Part shown: in pieces, positions 1 to 10,476 of the stretch
How the letters are laid out: each line of letters begins with the position of its first letter
Numbering within the stretch: position 1 is the stretch's first letter
Assembly: GCF_036046055.1 (NCBI RefSeq)
Contig: NZ_CP107939.1
Span: 3,720,001 to 3,784,000, forward strand
Origin: Nocardia sp. NBC_00403
GTDB lineage: Bacteria; Actinomycetota; Actinomycetes; Mycobacteriales; Mycobacteriaceae
DNA: 64,000 nucleotides
Direction of reading: 5' to 3'
Notes under the pieces: generated by a model
The model's input: the letters and a program-made list of their open reading frames with translations, nothing else
Told to the model about the DNA's origin: nothing
Databases searched by the model: none
Program-made: the position numbers and the translations under genes

Positions 1-1562
1 TCGGTGTCACCGTCGGCGCGCTGTTTCTTGTCATGGTCACGCCCACCAAGTGGACTCATCATTTCGGCGTGTACGCGGGGGTGGCCGGAGCCGTCGCGAT
101 GGTCACGGCCATGGCGGTCGGCCCGCGGGTGCTGCGTGCGCCGCGCAACCGTGCCCTGTTCGCCGCCTTGATCGCATTCGTGCTCGCGCTGGTGTTCTCG
201 GGCCCCAACAAGTGGTGGTACGTCTCGTCTTACGGCATTCCGTGGTGGGACAAGCCGCCCGTCGTCGCCGGATTCGGGCTCAACAAGTTGTTCCTCGTCG
301 CCACGGTCCTGCTGCTCGTCGGGTCCGCGTGGTGGCACATTCATGCTCCGGAACCTGGTACGCCGCACCGGATTTCGCGATTCAGCTGGCGTGTTTCGTT
401 GCTCCCGCCGCTGACCATCGCGCTGGCGCTGCTGGTGGTCTGGGACGTCGGCTCGTTCGCCAAGGCGGCCCTCGCCCAGTATCCGGCGTTCTCGCTGGCG
501 CGCTCGAATATCGCTGCGGTGTCTGGGGATACGTCGGGCCTGGCGGGCCAGGTGTTGGTCGAGACCGACCCGAACGCGGGCATGCTGCGGCCGCTGATCG
601 GCGACGCGATCAGCACGTTGTCGGGCAGCGGAACCGGATTCAGCGGCAACGGGGTTGCCGAGGACCTACGCCCCGACGATGAAGCGAGCTCCTCCGGCAG
701 TATCGCGGACGCACTCAGCAGCAAGTCGGCCACCGAGAACACCGCGGGAACCGCAAGCGCCACCCTGCCGTTCGGTCTCGACCCGGCCACCACGCCGATG
801 CTGGGCACCTATCGCTCCGGCGACGCCGGGCCCGCCGACCTGACCACCGGCTGGTATCACCTGCCCGACCCCGACGATCGCGCGAGCATCATCGCGCTGA
901 GCGCGGCAGGGCGCATCAGGTCCGTCGATGCCGACGGCATCGTCACGCCGGGTCAATCGCTCGAAATCGAGTACGGCGCCACCGATTCCGCGACGACCGC
1001 GCAATCCATGGGCCGGGTCACCCCGATCGATATCGGTCCCGCGCCGTCGTGGCGGAACTTGCGGGTGCCGTTCACCGAGATCCCGGATCGCGCCGACGTG
1101 ATCCGGATTGTCGCTGTCGATCGCGACCGCAACCCGAAACAGTGGCTGGCGCTGACCCCGCCGCGGGTGCCGCAGACCAAGACGCTCGACGAGGTCGTCG
1201 GCTCGAAGGCCCCCGTGCTGACCGATTGGATGGTCGGACTTCAGTTCCCGAGCCAGCGCCCTTATGACCACCACAACGGCATTGCCGAAATCCCGGCCTA
1301 CCGCATCCTGCCCGACCGCCCCGGCGCCGAAATCACCAGCCTGTGGCAGAGCCACGACGGCGGCGGCCCCCTCGGCTGGACCGACATGCTGCTGCGCTCG
1401 CGCAGCCTGGCCACCTACCTGAACAACGACTGGCGTCGTGACTGGGGCGAACTCCAGCAGTTCAGCAGGATCGATGCGAGCGCGGACCCCGCACGGCCCA
1501 CGATCGCCGGACAAGACCACTCCGGACTCTGGACCCCCGGGCGCATCATCACCGACTACTGA
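1..1562 (+). CDS. Arabinosyltransferase Emb (C-terminal part, 5' truncated by window edge)
   Basis: This is the C-terminal ~519 residues of a membrane arabinosyltransferase of the EmbA/EmbB/EmbC family, which builds the arabinan of arabinogalactan or lipoarabinomannan from decaprenyl-phosphoarabinose. The reading frame is open from base 3 to the TGA at 1560-1562 and has no start in the window. The family hallmark TPTKWTHHFG lies near the visible N-terminus. Three or four hydrophobic segments follow (about visible residues 25-40, 50-65, 95-112 and 130-150). The last ~350 residues are a soluble extracytoplasmic region matching the carbohydrate-binding C-terminal domain of Emb proteins. Which paralogue (A, B or C) it is cannot be decided from the tail alone. 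It points to a cell wall of the Mycobacteriales type. Confidence 0.9.
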   Translation, partial: GVTVGALFLVMVTPTKWTHHFGVYAGVAGAVAMVTAMAVGPRVLRAPRNRALFAALIAFVLALVFSGPNKWWYVSSYGIPWWDKPPVVAGFGLNKLFLVATVLLLVGSAWWHIHAPEPGTPHRISRFSWRVSLLPPLTIALALLVVWDVGSFAKAALAQYPAFSLARSNIAAVSGDTSGLAGQVLVETDPNAGMLRPLIGDAISTLSGSGTGFSGNGVAEDLRPDDEASSSGSIADALSSKSATENTAGTASATLPFGLDPATTPMLGTYRSGDAGPADLTTGWYHLPDPDDRASIIALSAAGRIRSVDADGIVTPGQSLEIEYGATDSATTAQSMGRVTPIDIGPAPSWRNLRVPFTEIPDRADVIRIVAVDRDRNPKQWLALTPPRVPQTKTLDEVVGSKAPVLTDWMVGLQFPSQRPYDHHNGIAEIPAYRILPDRPGAEITSLWQSHDGGGPLGWTDMLLRSRSLATYLNNDWRRDWGELQQFSRIDASADPARPTIAGQDHSGLWTPGRIITDY

Positions 1563-1708
1563 GTACTCCAGACGCCAAGAACCGACCGGAAGGTACGCGT
1601 AGTTGATGGAGTGCGCTTGCCGGCTGCTGTGGGTCGAGACCGCACTGCGAGGAGATTGCCGGCGGAAAGGCGCTTCACCGGTGTGCGAATGACTGTCGGA
1701 TAGCTGCG

Positions 1709-2641
1709 CTACGCATCGGGTGTGTGGGTCGGTGCGGGCGTCATGGCGCCGGCCTTCGGATTTCGCCTGCCGTTGCGGGCGCGGCGCAGTGCGTCGGTGG
1801 TGAAAATGGCCAGGGCCGCCCAGATCAGCGCGAAACCGGCCCAGCGGGATGCCGGCATGGGTTCGTGGGCGACGGCGACGCCCCAGGCCATCTGGAGAGC
1901 CGGAGTGAGGTACTGGAGCAGCCCCATGGTGGACAGCGGAACGCGCTGCGCGGCAACGGCGAACAACAGGAGCGGAACGAGGGTGATCGGACCGGTGGAC
2001 ACCATCAGCGCGGTATGGCCCGCACCGGAACCGAATTCGCTGCGACCCGACACCATCAGCACGACGACGAACGCGAGCGCGAACGGCGCGGCGACCAGGC
2101 CCTCGGCGGCGATGCCGCGCAGCGCGTCGAGCGCGATCACCTTCTTCACCAATCCGTAGATCGCGAACGAACAGGCCAGCGCGAGCGCGATGATCGGCGG
2201 CCTGCCGTAGTCGACGGTCAGCACCGCGACCGCGAGCGCGCCGAGACCGAGCGCGGCCCACTGCGCCCGGGCCAGCCGCTCCCGGAAGATGAGCACGCCG
2301 AATGCCACGGTCACCAGCGGGTTGATGAAGTAGCCGAGCGCGCACTCCACCACGTGCCCCGAGGTGACCCCGTACACGTACACACCCCAGTTGAGCGACA
2401 GCGCTGTCGAGGCCACCGCGGCCAGCCGCCAGGTCTTCGCGTCGATCCCGCGCATCTCGCGTAGCCGGCCGTTGACCACGAGCACGCCGACGACCAGGAT
2501 CAGCGTCCACAGGATCCGCTGTGCGACCACCTCGGCCGGACCGGCAAACCCGAGCAGCCCGAAGAAGGCGGGGAACAGGCCCCAGATGAGAAACGCGCCT
2601 GCGCCGAACACAACACCTGGGACCGACCTGCTTCGCTGCAC
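1709..2641 (-). CDS. rarD: EamA-family transporter RarD
   Basis: A 310-residue polytopic membrane protein of the drug/metabolite transporter superfamily, RarD subgroup. About ten hydrophobic segments run through the whole length. RarD-typical stretches are GLFPAFF near the N-terminus, [10 protein letters not shown] in the middle and [15 protein letters not shown] near the C-terminus. The substrate is not known for most family members. The frame stays open far upstream, but similarity begins at the GTG at 2641, which gives the usual family length; the region beyond lies antisense to the P-type ATPase and was discarded. The gene is divergent from that ATPase, with only 33 bp between the starts, so the promoters must overlap. 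Confidence 0.85.
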   Translation of the reverse strand: MQRSRSVPGVVFGAGAFLIWGLFPAFFGLLGFAGPAEVVAQRILWTLILVVGVLVVNGRLREMRGIDAKTWRLAAVASTALSLNWGVYVYGVTSGHVVECALGYFINPLVTVAFGVLIFRERLARAQWAALGLGALAVAVLTVDYGRPPIIALALACSFAIYGLVKKVIALDALRGIAAEGLVAAPFALAFVVVLMVSGRSEFGSGAGHTALMVSTGPITLVPLLLFAVAAQRVPLSTMGLLQYLTPALQMAWGVAVAHEPMPASRWAGFALIWAALAIFTTDALRRARNGRRNPKAGAMTPAPTHTPDA

Positions 2642-2674
2642 GCTACGACCGTAGTTCTCGGTAGCCTTGCGGTC

Positions 2675-5113
2675 ATGTCGATAACCGTGCAGGCAACGGG
2701 CGCCACCGGACTGACCACGGCGCAGGTCGCGCAACGTCGCATCGACGGGCTGACCAACGACGTCCCGGACCGGGCCAGCCGATCGGTGCGCGAGATCGTC
2801 CGGGCCAACGTCTTCACCAGGATCAACGCCATTCTCGGTGTGCTGTTCATCCTGATCCTGGCCACCGGGTCGATCATCGACGGCATGTTCGGCCTGCTGA
2901 TCGTCGCCAACAGCGCGGTCGGCATCATCCAGGAGATCCGCGCCAAGCGGACCCTGGACCAGTTGGCCATCGTCAGCCAGGCCAAACCGACGGTGCGTCG
3001 CGACGGCAAGTCGTTGGAACTCGCGCCGCGCGAGGTGGTGCTGGACGATCTGATCGAGCTCGGGCCCGGCGACCAGATCGTGGTCGACGGCACCGTCGAG
3101 GAGTCCGCGCAGCTCGAGGTCGACGAATCGCTGCTCACCGGTGAAGCGGACCCGGTGGACAAGAGGATCGGCGCGCAGGTGATGTCGGGCAGCTACGTGG
3201 TGTCCGGCAGCGGTGCCTACCGCGCGACCAAGGTCGGTCGCGACGCCTATGCGGCGAAGCTGGCCGAGGAGGCGAGCAAGTTCACCCTGGTGAAATCCGA
3301 GCTGCGCAGCGGCATCGACACGATTCTGAAGGTCATCACCTATCTGCTGATCCCCGCGGGGCTGCTGAGCGTGTACAACCAGCTGTTCTCCAGTAAGGAG
3401 AGTTGGCGGCCCGCGGTCAGCGGCATGGTCGCGGCACTGGTGCCGATGGTGCCGGAGGGCCTGGTGCTGATGACCTCGGTCGCCTTCGCGGTCGGCGTGG
3501 TCCGGCTCGGTCGGCGCAAGTGCCTGGTGCAGGAGCTGCCTGCGATCGAGGGTCTGGCCAGGGTGGATGTGGTGTGCGCCGACAAGACCGGCACGCTGAC
3601 CGAGAACGGGATGCGGCTGTCGGACATCAAGGTGCTCGACGACGCCGACGACGCCGAGGTGCGCAAGGCGCTGGCCGCCCTGGCCGCCGACGATCCGCGC
3701 CCGAACGCGAGCGTGCAGGCGATCGGCGAAGAACTGCCCGACGGTCCCGGCTGGCAGCACACCGCGGTCGCCCCGTTCTCCTCGGCGAAGAAGTGGAGCG
3801 GGTACTCCTACGGCGAACACGGCGACTGGCTGCTCGGCGCTCCCGATGTGCTGCTCGACCCGACATCCGACGATGCCAGGGTCGCCGAGGAGCTCGGCTC
3901 CTGCGGCCTGCGGATCCTGCTGCTGGCACGCAGCGACCGCGCCGTCGACGCTCCCGACGCTCCGGGCGTTGTGACACCCGCCGCGCTTGTGGTGCTCGAA
4001 CAGAAGATCCGGCCCGACGCTCGCGAGACGCTCGAATACTTTGCCGGCCAGGACGTCTCGATCAAGGTGATCTCCGGCGACAACGCGGTGTCGGTGGGCG
4101 CGGTGGCCTCCTCGCTCGACCTCCCCGGCGGCGACCACGCGGTCGACGCCCGCGAATTGCCCGATGGCCGTGACGAGCTCGCCGACGTCCTGGAACGCGA
4201 AACCACTTTCGGCCGGGTGCGTCCAGACCAGAAGCGAGCCATGGTGGGCGCCTTGCAGTCTCGCGGTCACACCGTCGCCATGACCGGTGACGGCGTGAAC
4301 GACGTACTCGCGCTGAAGGATTCCGATATCGGCGTCGCGATGGGGGCGGGTAGCCCCGCGACTCGCGCGGTCGCGCAGATCGTGTTGCTGGACAATAAAT
4401 TTGCGACGCTGCCGTACGTGGTGGGCGAGGGTCGTCGGGTCATCGGCAACATCGAGCGGGTGTCGAACCTGTTCCTCACCAAGACCGTGTACGCGGTGTT
4501 GCTCGCCTTTCTCGTCGGGCTTGCCGGGGTGGGTTCGCAGATCTTCGACTATGCGCCGATCCCGTATCCGTTCCTGCCCCGGCATGTCACGATCGCGGCC
4601 TGGTTCACCATCGGTATCCCGGCGTTCATTCTGTCGCTGGCGCCGAACAACGAGCGGGCCCGCACCGGCTTCGTCCCTCGGGTGCTGCGACTGGCCATTC
4701 CCTCCGGCGTGGTGATCGGCATCGCGACCTTCGTGTCCTACCTGATCGCCTATGCCGGACCGCATGCGAGCGAGCAGCAGAAGGAGCAGGCGGGCACCAC
4801 GGCGCTGATCACGCTCATCATGATCGCGGTGTGGGTGCTGGCCATCGTGGCGCGGCCGTACGTGTGGTGGAAGATCGTGCTCATCACGGCGTCGGTGGTG
4901 GCGTACCTGTTCCTGTTCACCGTTCCGTTCACCCGCCACTTCTTCAAGCTCGACCCCTCGAACATCCGGCTCACCACCGCGGCAATCATCTGTGGCGCCA
5001 TCGGTATCGCGCTCGTCGAAGCCGCCTGGTGGATCAGTGCGGCACTGCAGGGACAGCGGGGCCAACTGCTTCCTGCCACCCCCAGCGGCGGCGCCCGACA
5101 ACTGGACATCTGA
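2675..5113 (+). CDS. ctpE: Cation-translocating P-type ATPase, CtpE-like
   Basis: An 812-residue P-type ATPase closely resembling mycobacterial CtpE, a plasma-membrane ATPase linked to calcium uptake. The actuator motif TGEADP lies near residue 155, the phosphorylated aspartate is D303 in DKTGTLTE, and the hinge motif TGDGVND is near residue 536. Transmembrane helices are paired at about 45-90, 230-290 and over the last 250 residues. The N-terminus [22 protein letters not shown] resembles that of CtpE in being short and free of heavy-metal (CxxC) domains. The ATG at 2675 is the first plausible start after the divergent rarD gene. No partner subunit is adjacent. Ion specificity is inferred from CtpE and cannot be read directly from the sequence. 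Confidence 0.9.
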   Translation: MSITVQATGATGLTTAQVAQRRIDGLTNDVPDRASRSVREIVRANVFTRINAILGVLFILILATGSIIDGMFGLLIVANSAVGIIQEIRAKRTLDQLAIVSQAKPTVRRDGKSLELAPREVVLDDLIELGPGDQIVVDGTVEESAQLEVDESLLTGEADPVDKRIGAQVMSGSYVVSGSGAYRATKVGRDAYAAKLAEEASKFTLVKSELRSGIDTILKVITYLLIPAGLLSVYNQLFSSKESWRPAVSGMVAALVPMVPEGLVLMTSVAFAVGVVRLGRRKCLVQELPAIEGLARVDVVCADKTGTLTENGMRLSDIKVLDDADDAEVRKALAALAADDPRPNASVQAIGEELPDGPGWQHTAVAPFSSAKKWSGYSYGEHGDWLLGAPDVLLDPTSDDARVAEELGSCGLRILLLARSDRAVDAPDAPGVVTPAALVVLEQKIRPDARETLEYFAGQDVSIKVISGDNAVSVGAVASSLDLPGGDHAVDARELPDGRDELADVLERETTFGRVRPDQKRAMVGALQSRGHTVAMTGDGVNDVLALKDSDIGVAMGAGSPATRAVAQIVLLDNKFATLPYVVGEGRRVIGNIERVSNLFLTKTVYAVLLAFLVGLAGVGSQIFDYAPIPYPFLPRHVTIAAWFTIGIPAFILSLAPNNERARTGFVPRVLRLAIPSGVVIGIATFVSYLIAYAGPHASEQQKEQAGTTALITLIMIAVWVLAIVARPYVWWKIVLITASVVAYLFLFTVPFTRHFFKLDPSNIRLTTAAIICGAIGIALVEAAWWISAALQGQRGQLLPATPSGGARQLDI

Positions 5114-5176
5114 CTCGCCGCGCCGCGAGATGCCTTGTGCGAGGCGAGCATTCGGTGTTGGAGTACCTTCTCGAAT

Positions 5177-5995
5177 ATGGAGGTACTGCTGCACCAGATC
5201 GACGCGTTCGCTGACGCACCGTTCTCGGGCAACCCAGCCGCGGTCATGCCGCTGTCGGCGTGGCTGCCGGATGCGCTGCTGCAAAATCTGGCCGAGGAGA
5301 ACAACCTCGCCGAAACTGCCTTCTACACCGCGCAGTTACCCCCGGACGCCGGCGCGCGACCGGGGGAGTGGCCCGTATTCCACCTGCGCTGGTTCACTCC
5401 CACCCTCGAAGTGAACATGTGCGGCCACGCCACCATGGCAGCGGCGGCTCAGGTTCTCGAAGACATCCACCCCGGTGAAGACCGGGTGAGCTTCTTCACT
5501 CGCAGCGGCTGGCTACATGTCGACCGGACCGACGACGACGAATACGTGCTCGATCTGCCCGCGCTCGAATCCAGGGAGATAGAGCCCGATCCGGTGCTGA
5601 TCGACGCACTCGGTGTGCGCCCGGTGCGCGCGTTCACCGGATTCGACGAGGTGATCGTCCTCGGCTCCGAACAGGAAGTGCGCGACGCCCATCCGAACTT
5701 CGCGGCCTTCCCGCCGCTGGCATTCGACGCGGTCATCACCGCCCGCGGTGAGTCCTCCGATATCGTGTCCCGGGTCTTCGGACCGGATCTCGGAGTGATC
5801 GAGGACCCGGTCACCGGATCGGCACACGCCCAGCTGGTTCCGCTGTGGACCCGCGAACTCGGCCGCACCGAGCTCACCGCCCGCCAACTATCCCATCGCG
5901 GCGGCAGCATGCGCTGCGAGCTCGTCGGCAACCGTGTGCTGCTCATCGGCCGTTGCCGCCGCTACCTCGACGGTGTGGTGACGATACCGGACTGA
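5177..5995 (+). CDS. PhzF family isomerase/epimerase-like protein
   Basis: A 272-residue protein of the PhzF family, named after the phenazine isomerase and related to diaminopimelate epimerase. It has the two-lobed family pattern: FSGNPAAV near the N-terminus, the catalytic-glutamate segment NLAETAF near residue 45, MCGHATMAAA near residue 80 and DPVTGSAHAQL near residue 215. The ATG at 5177 is chosen because VLLHQIDAF is the usual family N-terminus; the frame extends 14 codons upstream without similarity. It lies 63 bp downstream of the P-type ATPase and may be cotranscribed. No phenazine genes are nearby, so this is a family assignment rather than a pathway assignment. Confidence 0.85.
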   Translation: MEVLLHQIDAFADAPFSGNPAAVMPLSAWLPDALLQNLAEENNLAETAFYTAQLPPDAGARPGEWPVFHLRWFTPTLEVNMCGHATMAAAAQVLEDIHPGEDRVSFFTRSGWLHVDRTDDDEYVLDLPALESREIEPDPVLIDALGVRPVRAFTGFDEVIVLGSEQEVRDAHPNFAAFPPLAFDAVITARGESSDIVSRVFGPDLGVIEDPVTGSAHAQLVPLWTRELGRTELTARQLSHRGGSMRCELVGNRVLLIGRCRRYLDGVVTIPD

Positions 5996-6064
5996 GCGGC
6001 ATGAGATCCCTTGTTGCGTAGACGCTTCAGCAGGCACCGGCCGGCCGCCGGCGCTGCGTCGTCG

Positions 6065-6742
6065 TCATCGTTCGGGGAGCGGGCCGTCGTCCGGGCCGGG
6101 CAGCACTACATCGTGCTGGTCGGGCAGCAGCGGGACAACGGCGAAGCTGCCGGATACGGCGTCCGGCGGGAGGGCCTGGACGGCGCGGATTCCATTCTGG
6201 ACGGAAAGGTCTCGGAGGTGGGGGAGTCGGCCGCGGACGACGAGGCCGACGGTGCATCCGCAGTGTGCACGGAGTCGGGCCGCCGAGAGCGCGACAAGGT
6301 GGGCGGAGCGTTCGTCGGAGACCGGTGGGGCGAGCAGCTGCCAGGCCGCGTTGTCGGCCGAAGCGACGGCCACCGCGTCGCCCGCCGGGACCGCGACGGC
6401 GACCATCGGGGTGTGGACGCGGGGAATCTGGACCTGATAGATCACCTGGGCGATGCGGAGTCCGCCGCTGTGGGCCGGAATCTGTTCGGGGGTCAGTGTT
6501 TCGGTGAACGACACCAGGGCCCAGTGCTCGTCGGTATCCGTGCCCGTGAGCGAGTCATGGGCGCGGGCACGGTATTCCGCGACCGGCTCGCCCCGTTCGG
6601 GGCCGAGCCGATCGGTGGCGACGCCGGAGGGAACCGGCGGCCGCAGCGCGCCGAGCACCGCCATGACCGCGACCAGGCCGACGGCGGCCGCGGCGACGGC
6701 GAGAGCGCGCCAGGGGTGGAACCGAGAGTCGGGTTCAGGCAT
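6065..6742 (-). CDS. Hypothetical membrane-anchored protein
   Basis: A 225-residue protein with one N-terminal hydrophobic segment (about residues 12-32, rich in Ala/Val/Leu) and a soluble, probably extracytoplasmic remainder. I do not recognise a catalytic domain. The start at 6742 lies inside the 3' end of the upstream pseudouridine synthase gene, an 8-bp overlap, so it is the last gene of the lspA / pseudouridine synthase operon and is probably translationally coupled. Two cysteines lie close together (HCGC, near residue 160). The role is unknown; operon position alone does not define it. Confidence 0.7.
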   Translation of the reverse strand: MPEPDSRFHPWRALAVAAAAVGLVAVMAVLGALRPPVPSGVATDRLGPERGEPVAEYRARAHDSLTGTDTDEHWALVSFTETLTPEQIPAHSGGLRIAQVIYQVQIPRVHTPMVAVAVPAGDAVAVASADNAAWQLLAPPVSDERSAHLVALSAARLRAHCGCTVGLVVRGRLPHLRDLSVQNGIRAVQALPPDAVSGSFAVVPLLPDQHDVVLPGPDDGPLPER

Positions 6743-7661
6743 TGCGCAGGATGTCGAGCGCGTTCTTCAAGTCCGCCGGGTACTCGCTGGTGATCTCCAG
6801 ATACCGGCCGTCGGCGGGGTGATTGAAGCCGAGCGCGCGGGCATGCAGCCACTGGCGTTCCAGGCCGAGGCGTTCGGCGAGGCGCGGGTCGGCGCCGTAG
6901 GTCAGGTCACCGCAGCAAGGGTGCCGGATCGCGGAGAAGTGCACCCGGATCTGGTGGGTACGGCCGGTTTCCAGGTGGATGTCGAGCAGGCTGGCCGCTT
7001 GGAACGCCTCGACAGTGTCGTAGTGGGTGATGCTCGGGCGGCCGTCGGCGGTGACCGCGAATTTCCAGTCGTTGCCGCGAGCCCTGCCGATGGGGGCGTC
7101 GATGGTGCCGCTGCTCGGATCCGGATGTCCCTGCACAAGGGCGTGATACCGCTTATCGATGGTGCGCTGCTTGAAGGCGCGCTTGAGCACCGTGTATGCC
7201 CGCTCGGATTGCGCGACCAGCATCACCCCGGAGGTACCGACGTCGAGCCGGTGCACAATGCCCTGGCGTTCGTGTGCGCCGGAAGTGGAGATACGGTAAC
7301 CGGCCGCGGCGAGTCCGCCGACGACCGTCGGCCCGTGCCAGCCGACCCCGGGATGGGCGGCGACGCCGACCGGCTTGTCCACCGCGACGATGTCGTCGTC
7401 GGCGTACAGAATGGTCATGCCCTCCACGGCTTCGGCCTCGATCGTCAGTTCCCGCTTCGGTTCCGGGAACTCGACCTCCAGCCAGGCGCCGCCGACGAGT
7501 CGATCTGACTTGCCCGCGGCGATGCCGTCGAGCTGCACGGAGCCCTCCTCGGCCATCGCGGCCACCGCGGTGCGCGACAGGCCGAGCAGCCGTGAGAGCC
7601 CCGCATCGACGCGCATACCGTCTAGCCCGTCGGGCACCGGCATGGTTCTGGTTTCCCTCAT
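6735..7661 (-). CDS. RluA-family pseudouridine synthase
   Basis: A 308-residue RNA pseudouridine synthase of the RluA/RluD family, which isomerises uridines in rRNA or tRNA. An S4-type RNA-binding segment occupies about residues 15-75. The catalytic motif [12 protein letters not shown], with the active aspartate, lies near residue 140. The conserved HQIRVHF motif follows near residue 245. The start ATG at 7661 overlaps the lspA stop (TCAT on the plus strand at 7658-7661), so the two genes are coupled. The lspA / pseudouridine synthase pair is conserved in actinobacteria, including M. tuberculosis Rv1539-Rv1540. The exact modified uridine cannot be told from the sequence. Confidence 0.9.
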   Translation of the reverse strand: MRETRTMPVPDGLDGMRVDAGLSRLLGLSRTAVAAMAEEGSVQLDGIAAGKSDRLVGGAWLEVEFPEPKRELTIEAEAVEGMTILYADDDIVAVDKPVGVAAHPGVGWHGPTVVGGLAAAGYRISTSGAHERQGIVHRLDVGTSGVMLVAQSERAYTVLKRAFKQRTIDKRYHALVQGHPDPSSGTIDAPIGRARGNDWKFAVTADGRPSITHYDTVEAFQAASLLDIHLETGRTHQIRVHFSAIRHPCCGDLTYGADPRLAERLGLERQWLHARALGFNHPADGRYLEITSEYPADLKNALDILRNA

Positions 7662-8383
7662 GCCGCGTTCTCCTGTCCGGTGTTCTTCGGCTTGCTCTCG
7701 GAATCGCTGCCGTCCGGCACGTCCCCTTCGGTCGCGGTGTCGCCACCGCGTCCGGTCCGACTGCCGTCGGGTTCGAACCCGAACACCGTCAGCACCACCA
7801 GCAGGATGGCGCCGCACACGATCGCGGAATCGGCCACATTGAAGACCGGCCACCAGCCGATCGCGACGAAATCGACCACGTGTCCCTGCAGCGGGCCCGG
7901 TGCCCGGAATACTCGGTCGACCAGGTTGCCGAGCGCGCCGCCGAGCACCATGCCGAGCCCGATCGCCCACCACAGCGAGCGCAGCGTGCGCCCGATGCGG
8001 ACCACCCCGATCACCACGCACGCAGCGACCAGCGTCAGCAACCAGGTCATGCCGGTGGCCATGGAGAACGCCGCGCCCGGATTGCGCACCAGCGACAGAC
8101 GGGCGAAATCGCCGATGATCGACACAGGCTTGCCGGGTTCCAGCTGGGCGACCGCGATCGTCTTGGTGAGCAGATCCAGCCCGAGCAGCACCGCCGCGAT
8201 GATCAGCAGGGTCCGCAGCCGCAACGGTGCGGCCGCCGCAGCCTCGGTCGATAGCTCGGGAGTCGATGGCGTTGGTTCTGTCGGTGGCGCCGCCTGGTCG
8301 GCAGTGCCCTTTCGAGCCACCTGCGCGCTGTCGCCAGTGGGGTCTTTCTCGGTCGGCCGGTCGTCACTCACGACGACCATCAT
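7658..8383 (-). CDS. lspA: Lipoprotein signal peptidase (signal peptidase II)
   Basis: The aspartyl protease of the plasma membrane that removes the signal peptide of prolipoproteins after lipidation. The protein has a hydrophilic N-terminal extension of ~55 residues, common in actinobacteria, followed by four transmembrane helices. The family motifs NPGAAFSM and FNVADS are present; the catalytic aspartates are expected in the VDRVFRAPG region and in NVADS. A charged, Gly/Asp-rich tail follows. The start is uncertain: tandem ATG codons at 8383 and 8380 are used here, and the frame remains open to 8425. Several lipoproteins in this window (8467, 15703) are expected substrates. Confidence 0.9.
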   Translation of the reverse strand: MMVVVSDDRPTEKDPTGDSAQVARKGTADQAAPPTEPTPSTPELSTEAAAAAPLRLRTLLIIAAVLLGLDLLTKTIAVAQLEPGKPVSIIGDFARLSLVRNPGAAFSMATGMTWLLTLVAACVVIGVVRIGRTLRSLWWAIGLGMVLGGALGNLVDRVFRAPGPLQGHVVDFVAIGWWPVFNVADSAIVCGAILLVVLTVFGFEPDGSRTGRGGDTATEGDVPDGSDSESKPKNTGQENAA

Positions 8384-8466
8384 CTCTCGAGCAAGCATGG
8401 CCCTGTTGCACGCGGTCTCCTGCATGTCCCAGCTGACACTCAGGAAGCGGTCGTACTCTGATTCTC

Positions 8467-9414
8467 GTGACGGTGTTGTCTTCCCCCCACGCCCCTCGGG
8501 TCGCGCGCTCGGGTGTGCTGCTGATGGTGCTTGCGCTCGGGCTTTCGGCGTTCGGTGTCGGTTGCAGCGATGGGACAGAGGCGCGCAACGAATCCGACGG
8601 CACCGAGCCGCTCGGAATCGGTAAGGAAGTGACGGTGCCGATCTCGGTGGCGGTCACCACGGTCGTCTCGCCGGGCAGCGAGCCGCGCGCCCTGCTGCGC
8701 CCCAGCTACCAGGCAGGCACCGCGCAGCAAGTGACCTTGCGCACCGACTACCGCATCGCACAGCAGATCAACGATCAGCCGTCGCGCGATTTCTCCACGC
8801 CCGCGCTGACCATCCCGATGACCGCACGGGCGGGTAGTGACGGCGTCGACCTCACCCTCGGCACCATCACGAGCCCGGACCCGTCGCTCGCCAAGGCACT
8901 GACGGCCGCGGATGGTTCCCACGCCGGTTTCGATATGAGCGAGCTCGGCGCGATCACCGCGCTGCGCCTGGAGCCATCGCCGGATACCTCTAATGCCGCG
9001 CGAGCGGCCCTGGAGCAGGCCTTCTATCAAGCGGTCTACCGCTCGATCGCGTTCCCCGACCAGCCGGTCGGCGAGGGCGCGGTGTGGACGGTCCGCCAAG
9101 AGGTGACCGGCGGCGTCGCGCTCGAACAGGTGACCACGGCAACGCTTACCAAACGCGAGGGCGACCGGCTGACGATCGAGCTCGAGGTGACGCAGCAGCC
9201 GCAGACGTCGGTGTGGATGATGCCCAATAACGCGGGGACGCTCGACATCCAGGACTACGTCATGCAGGGCACCGGAACGATCACTGTCGACCTGGGGCTG
9301 CCGCTGCCGGTATCGGGTTGCATCACTGTGGGCGGGCATCAGGCCTACCGTGACGCGCGCAGTGCCAGCATGCTGCAGCAGACCATCAATACGCAGGTGT
9401 CGTGGACGGAATGA
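8467..9414 (+). CDS. Putative secreted lipoprotein
   Basis: A 315-residue protein with a basic N-terminus, a hydrophobic core and a cysteine at about residue 33 in FGVGC, an imperfect lipobox. The mature part is rich in Thr/Ser and beta-type sequence and has no catalytic motif that I recognise. The GTG at 8467 is the only sensible start before the signal peptide. The gene is divergent from lspA, with 83 bp between the starts. The lipoprotein assignment is plausible but the lipobox is not canonical, so a plain secreted protein is the alternative. Confidence 0.7.
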   Translation: MTVLSSPHAPRVARSGVLLMVLALGLSAFGVGCSDGTEARNESDGTEPLGIGKEVTVPISVAVTTVVSPGSEPRALLRPSYQAGTAQQVTLRTDYRIAQQINDQPSRDFSTPALTIPMTARAGSDGVDLTLGTITSPDPSLAKALTAADGSHAGFDMSELGAITALRLEPSPDTSNAARAALEQAFYQAVYRSIAFPDQPVGEGAVWTVRQEVTGGVALEQVTTATLTKREGDRLTIELEVTQQPQTSVWMMPNNAGTLDIQDYVMQGTGTITVDLGLPLPVSGCITVGGHQAYRDARSASMLQQTINTQVSWTE

Positions 9415-9524
9415 GCCGATAACTCGCGGGCCTGATGCCTAGATCGGTGAGATCGGACATTTTTGCCCGTGGCCGGTAATAGGCTCGGCGTGTCCGACAC
9501 ATCGCCTTCTACCGGAGGTCAAAC

Positions 9525-9992
9525 ATGTCCGATGTCAAACCTGTTCCCGATGGATATCCGGTGGTCTCGCCCGGATTGGCTATCGACGGCGCTGCGGCGG
9601 CCATCGATTTCTACAAACAGATTTTCGGCGCGTCGGAGCGGATGCGCATGCCCGGTCCGGACGGCAAGATCGCGCATTGTGAACTGATGTTCGGCAGTTC
9701 GGTCGTCATGCTCGGGGATCCCGCTCCCGATATGGGTTTCCTCGACCCGAAGACCGTCGGCGGAACTCCGGTCAATCTCCACGTCTACGTCGCGGACGCC
9801 GACGCCGCCTACACCGCCGCCCTAGCGGCCGGTGCCAAGCAGCTCACCCCTATCGCCGACCAGTTCTACGGTGACCGCAGCGGCTCGTTCGAAGACCCGT
9901 GGGGGCACCGCTGGACCGTGGCCACCCATATCGAGGATGTCCCGCCGGAGGAGATGGACAGGCGTATGGCCGAAATGTTCGGTACTTCCTGA
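9525..9992 (+). CDS. VOC family protein (PhnB/glyoxalase-like)
   Basis: A 155-residue single-domain protein of the vicinal oxygen chelate superfamily, of the PhnB-like type. Paired beta-alpha-beta-beta-beta modules are visible: GLAIDGAAAAIDFYKQIFGA at the N-terminus and FEDPWGHRWTVATH near the C-terminus, the usual family ending. The upstream GGAGGTCAAAC directly before the ATG is a strong ribosome binding site. These proteins include glyoxalases, dioxygenases and resistance proteins, so the substrate cannot be assigned. It converges on the Rieske gene, with 8 bp between the stop codons. Confidence 0.85.
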   Translation: MSDVKPVPDGYPVVSPGLAIDGAAAAIDFYKQIFGASERMRMPGPDGKIAHCELMFGSSVVMLGDPAPDMGFLDPKTVGGTPVNLHVYVADADAAYTAALAAGAKQLTPIADQFYGDRSGSFEDPWGHRWTVATHIEDVPPEEMDRRMAEMFGTS

Positions 9993-10000
9993 CCGGCGGC

Positions 10001-10462
10001 TTACCCCAGCACCACCGAATCGCCCTCGACGTGAACGTTCTTAGCGGCGAGGGGTTGGGTCGCGGGCCCGTTCACCACTGAGCCGTCCAGGCCGAACTTG
10101 CTGCCGTGGCAGGCGCAGTTGATGGTGCCGCCGGAGACGTCGGCCACCTTGCAGCCCGCATGCGTGCAGACCGAGGAAAGGCCGACGAAGGTGCCTGCGC
10201 TCGGCTGCGTCACCACGGTGTCGCCGCTGATCACGCCGCCACCGACCGGGACATCTGCAGTATTGGTGATGGCATTCGGGTTGGGTTGCCCCGCAGCGGC
10301 ATTCGGGCCGGGTGCCGCTGCGGTCGCGGGCTTCGGTGCGGGTGCCGCCGCGGATTCGCTCTTGCCGTAGGTGCTGCACGCGGTGAGCGCGGCCGCGGCG
10401 GCCACCGCGCCCGCGCCGGCCACCACAGTGCGTCGCCGGAGGATGAATTCGTCGATCGTCAT
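10001..10462 (-). CDS. Rieske [2Fe-2S] lipoprotein
   Basis: A 153-residue exported Rieske iron-sulfur protein. The N-terminus RRRTVVAGAGAVAAAAALTAC combines a twin-arginine-like signal with a lipobox ending at LTAC. A Pro/Ala-rich linker follows, then the Rieske domain with CTHAGC and CACHGS, the two Cys-His cluster ligand boxes. The ATG at 10462 is preceded by AAAGGAG at ideal spacing; the upstream in-frame extension lies in the 3' end of the next gene. It is the last gene of a three-gene operon with a DUF6529 membrane protein, so a small electron-transfer module at the membrane surface is likely. The electron partner is unknown. Confidence 0.88.
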   Translation of the reverse strand: MTIDEFILRRRTVVAGAGAVAAAAALTACSTYGKSESAAAPAPKPATAAAPGPNAAAGQPNPNAITNTADVPVGGGVISGDTVVTQPSAGTFVGLSSVCTHAGCKVADVSGGTINCACHGSKFGLDGSVVNGPATQPLAAKNVHVEGDSVVLG

Positions 10463-10476
10463 GGGTTGATCTCCTT

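Noticed and set aside
2642-5284. Long upstream extension of the rarD frame
   Set aside because: The extension lies wholly antisense to the ctpE-like gene and is Arg/His/Asp-rich; RarD similarity begins at 2641.
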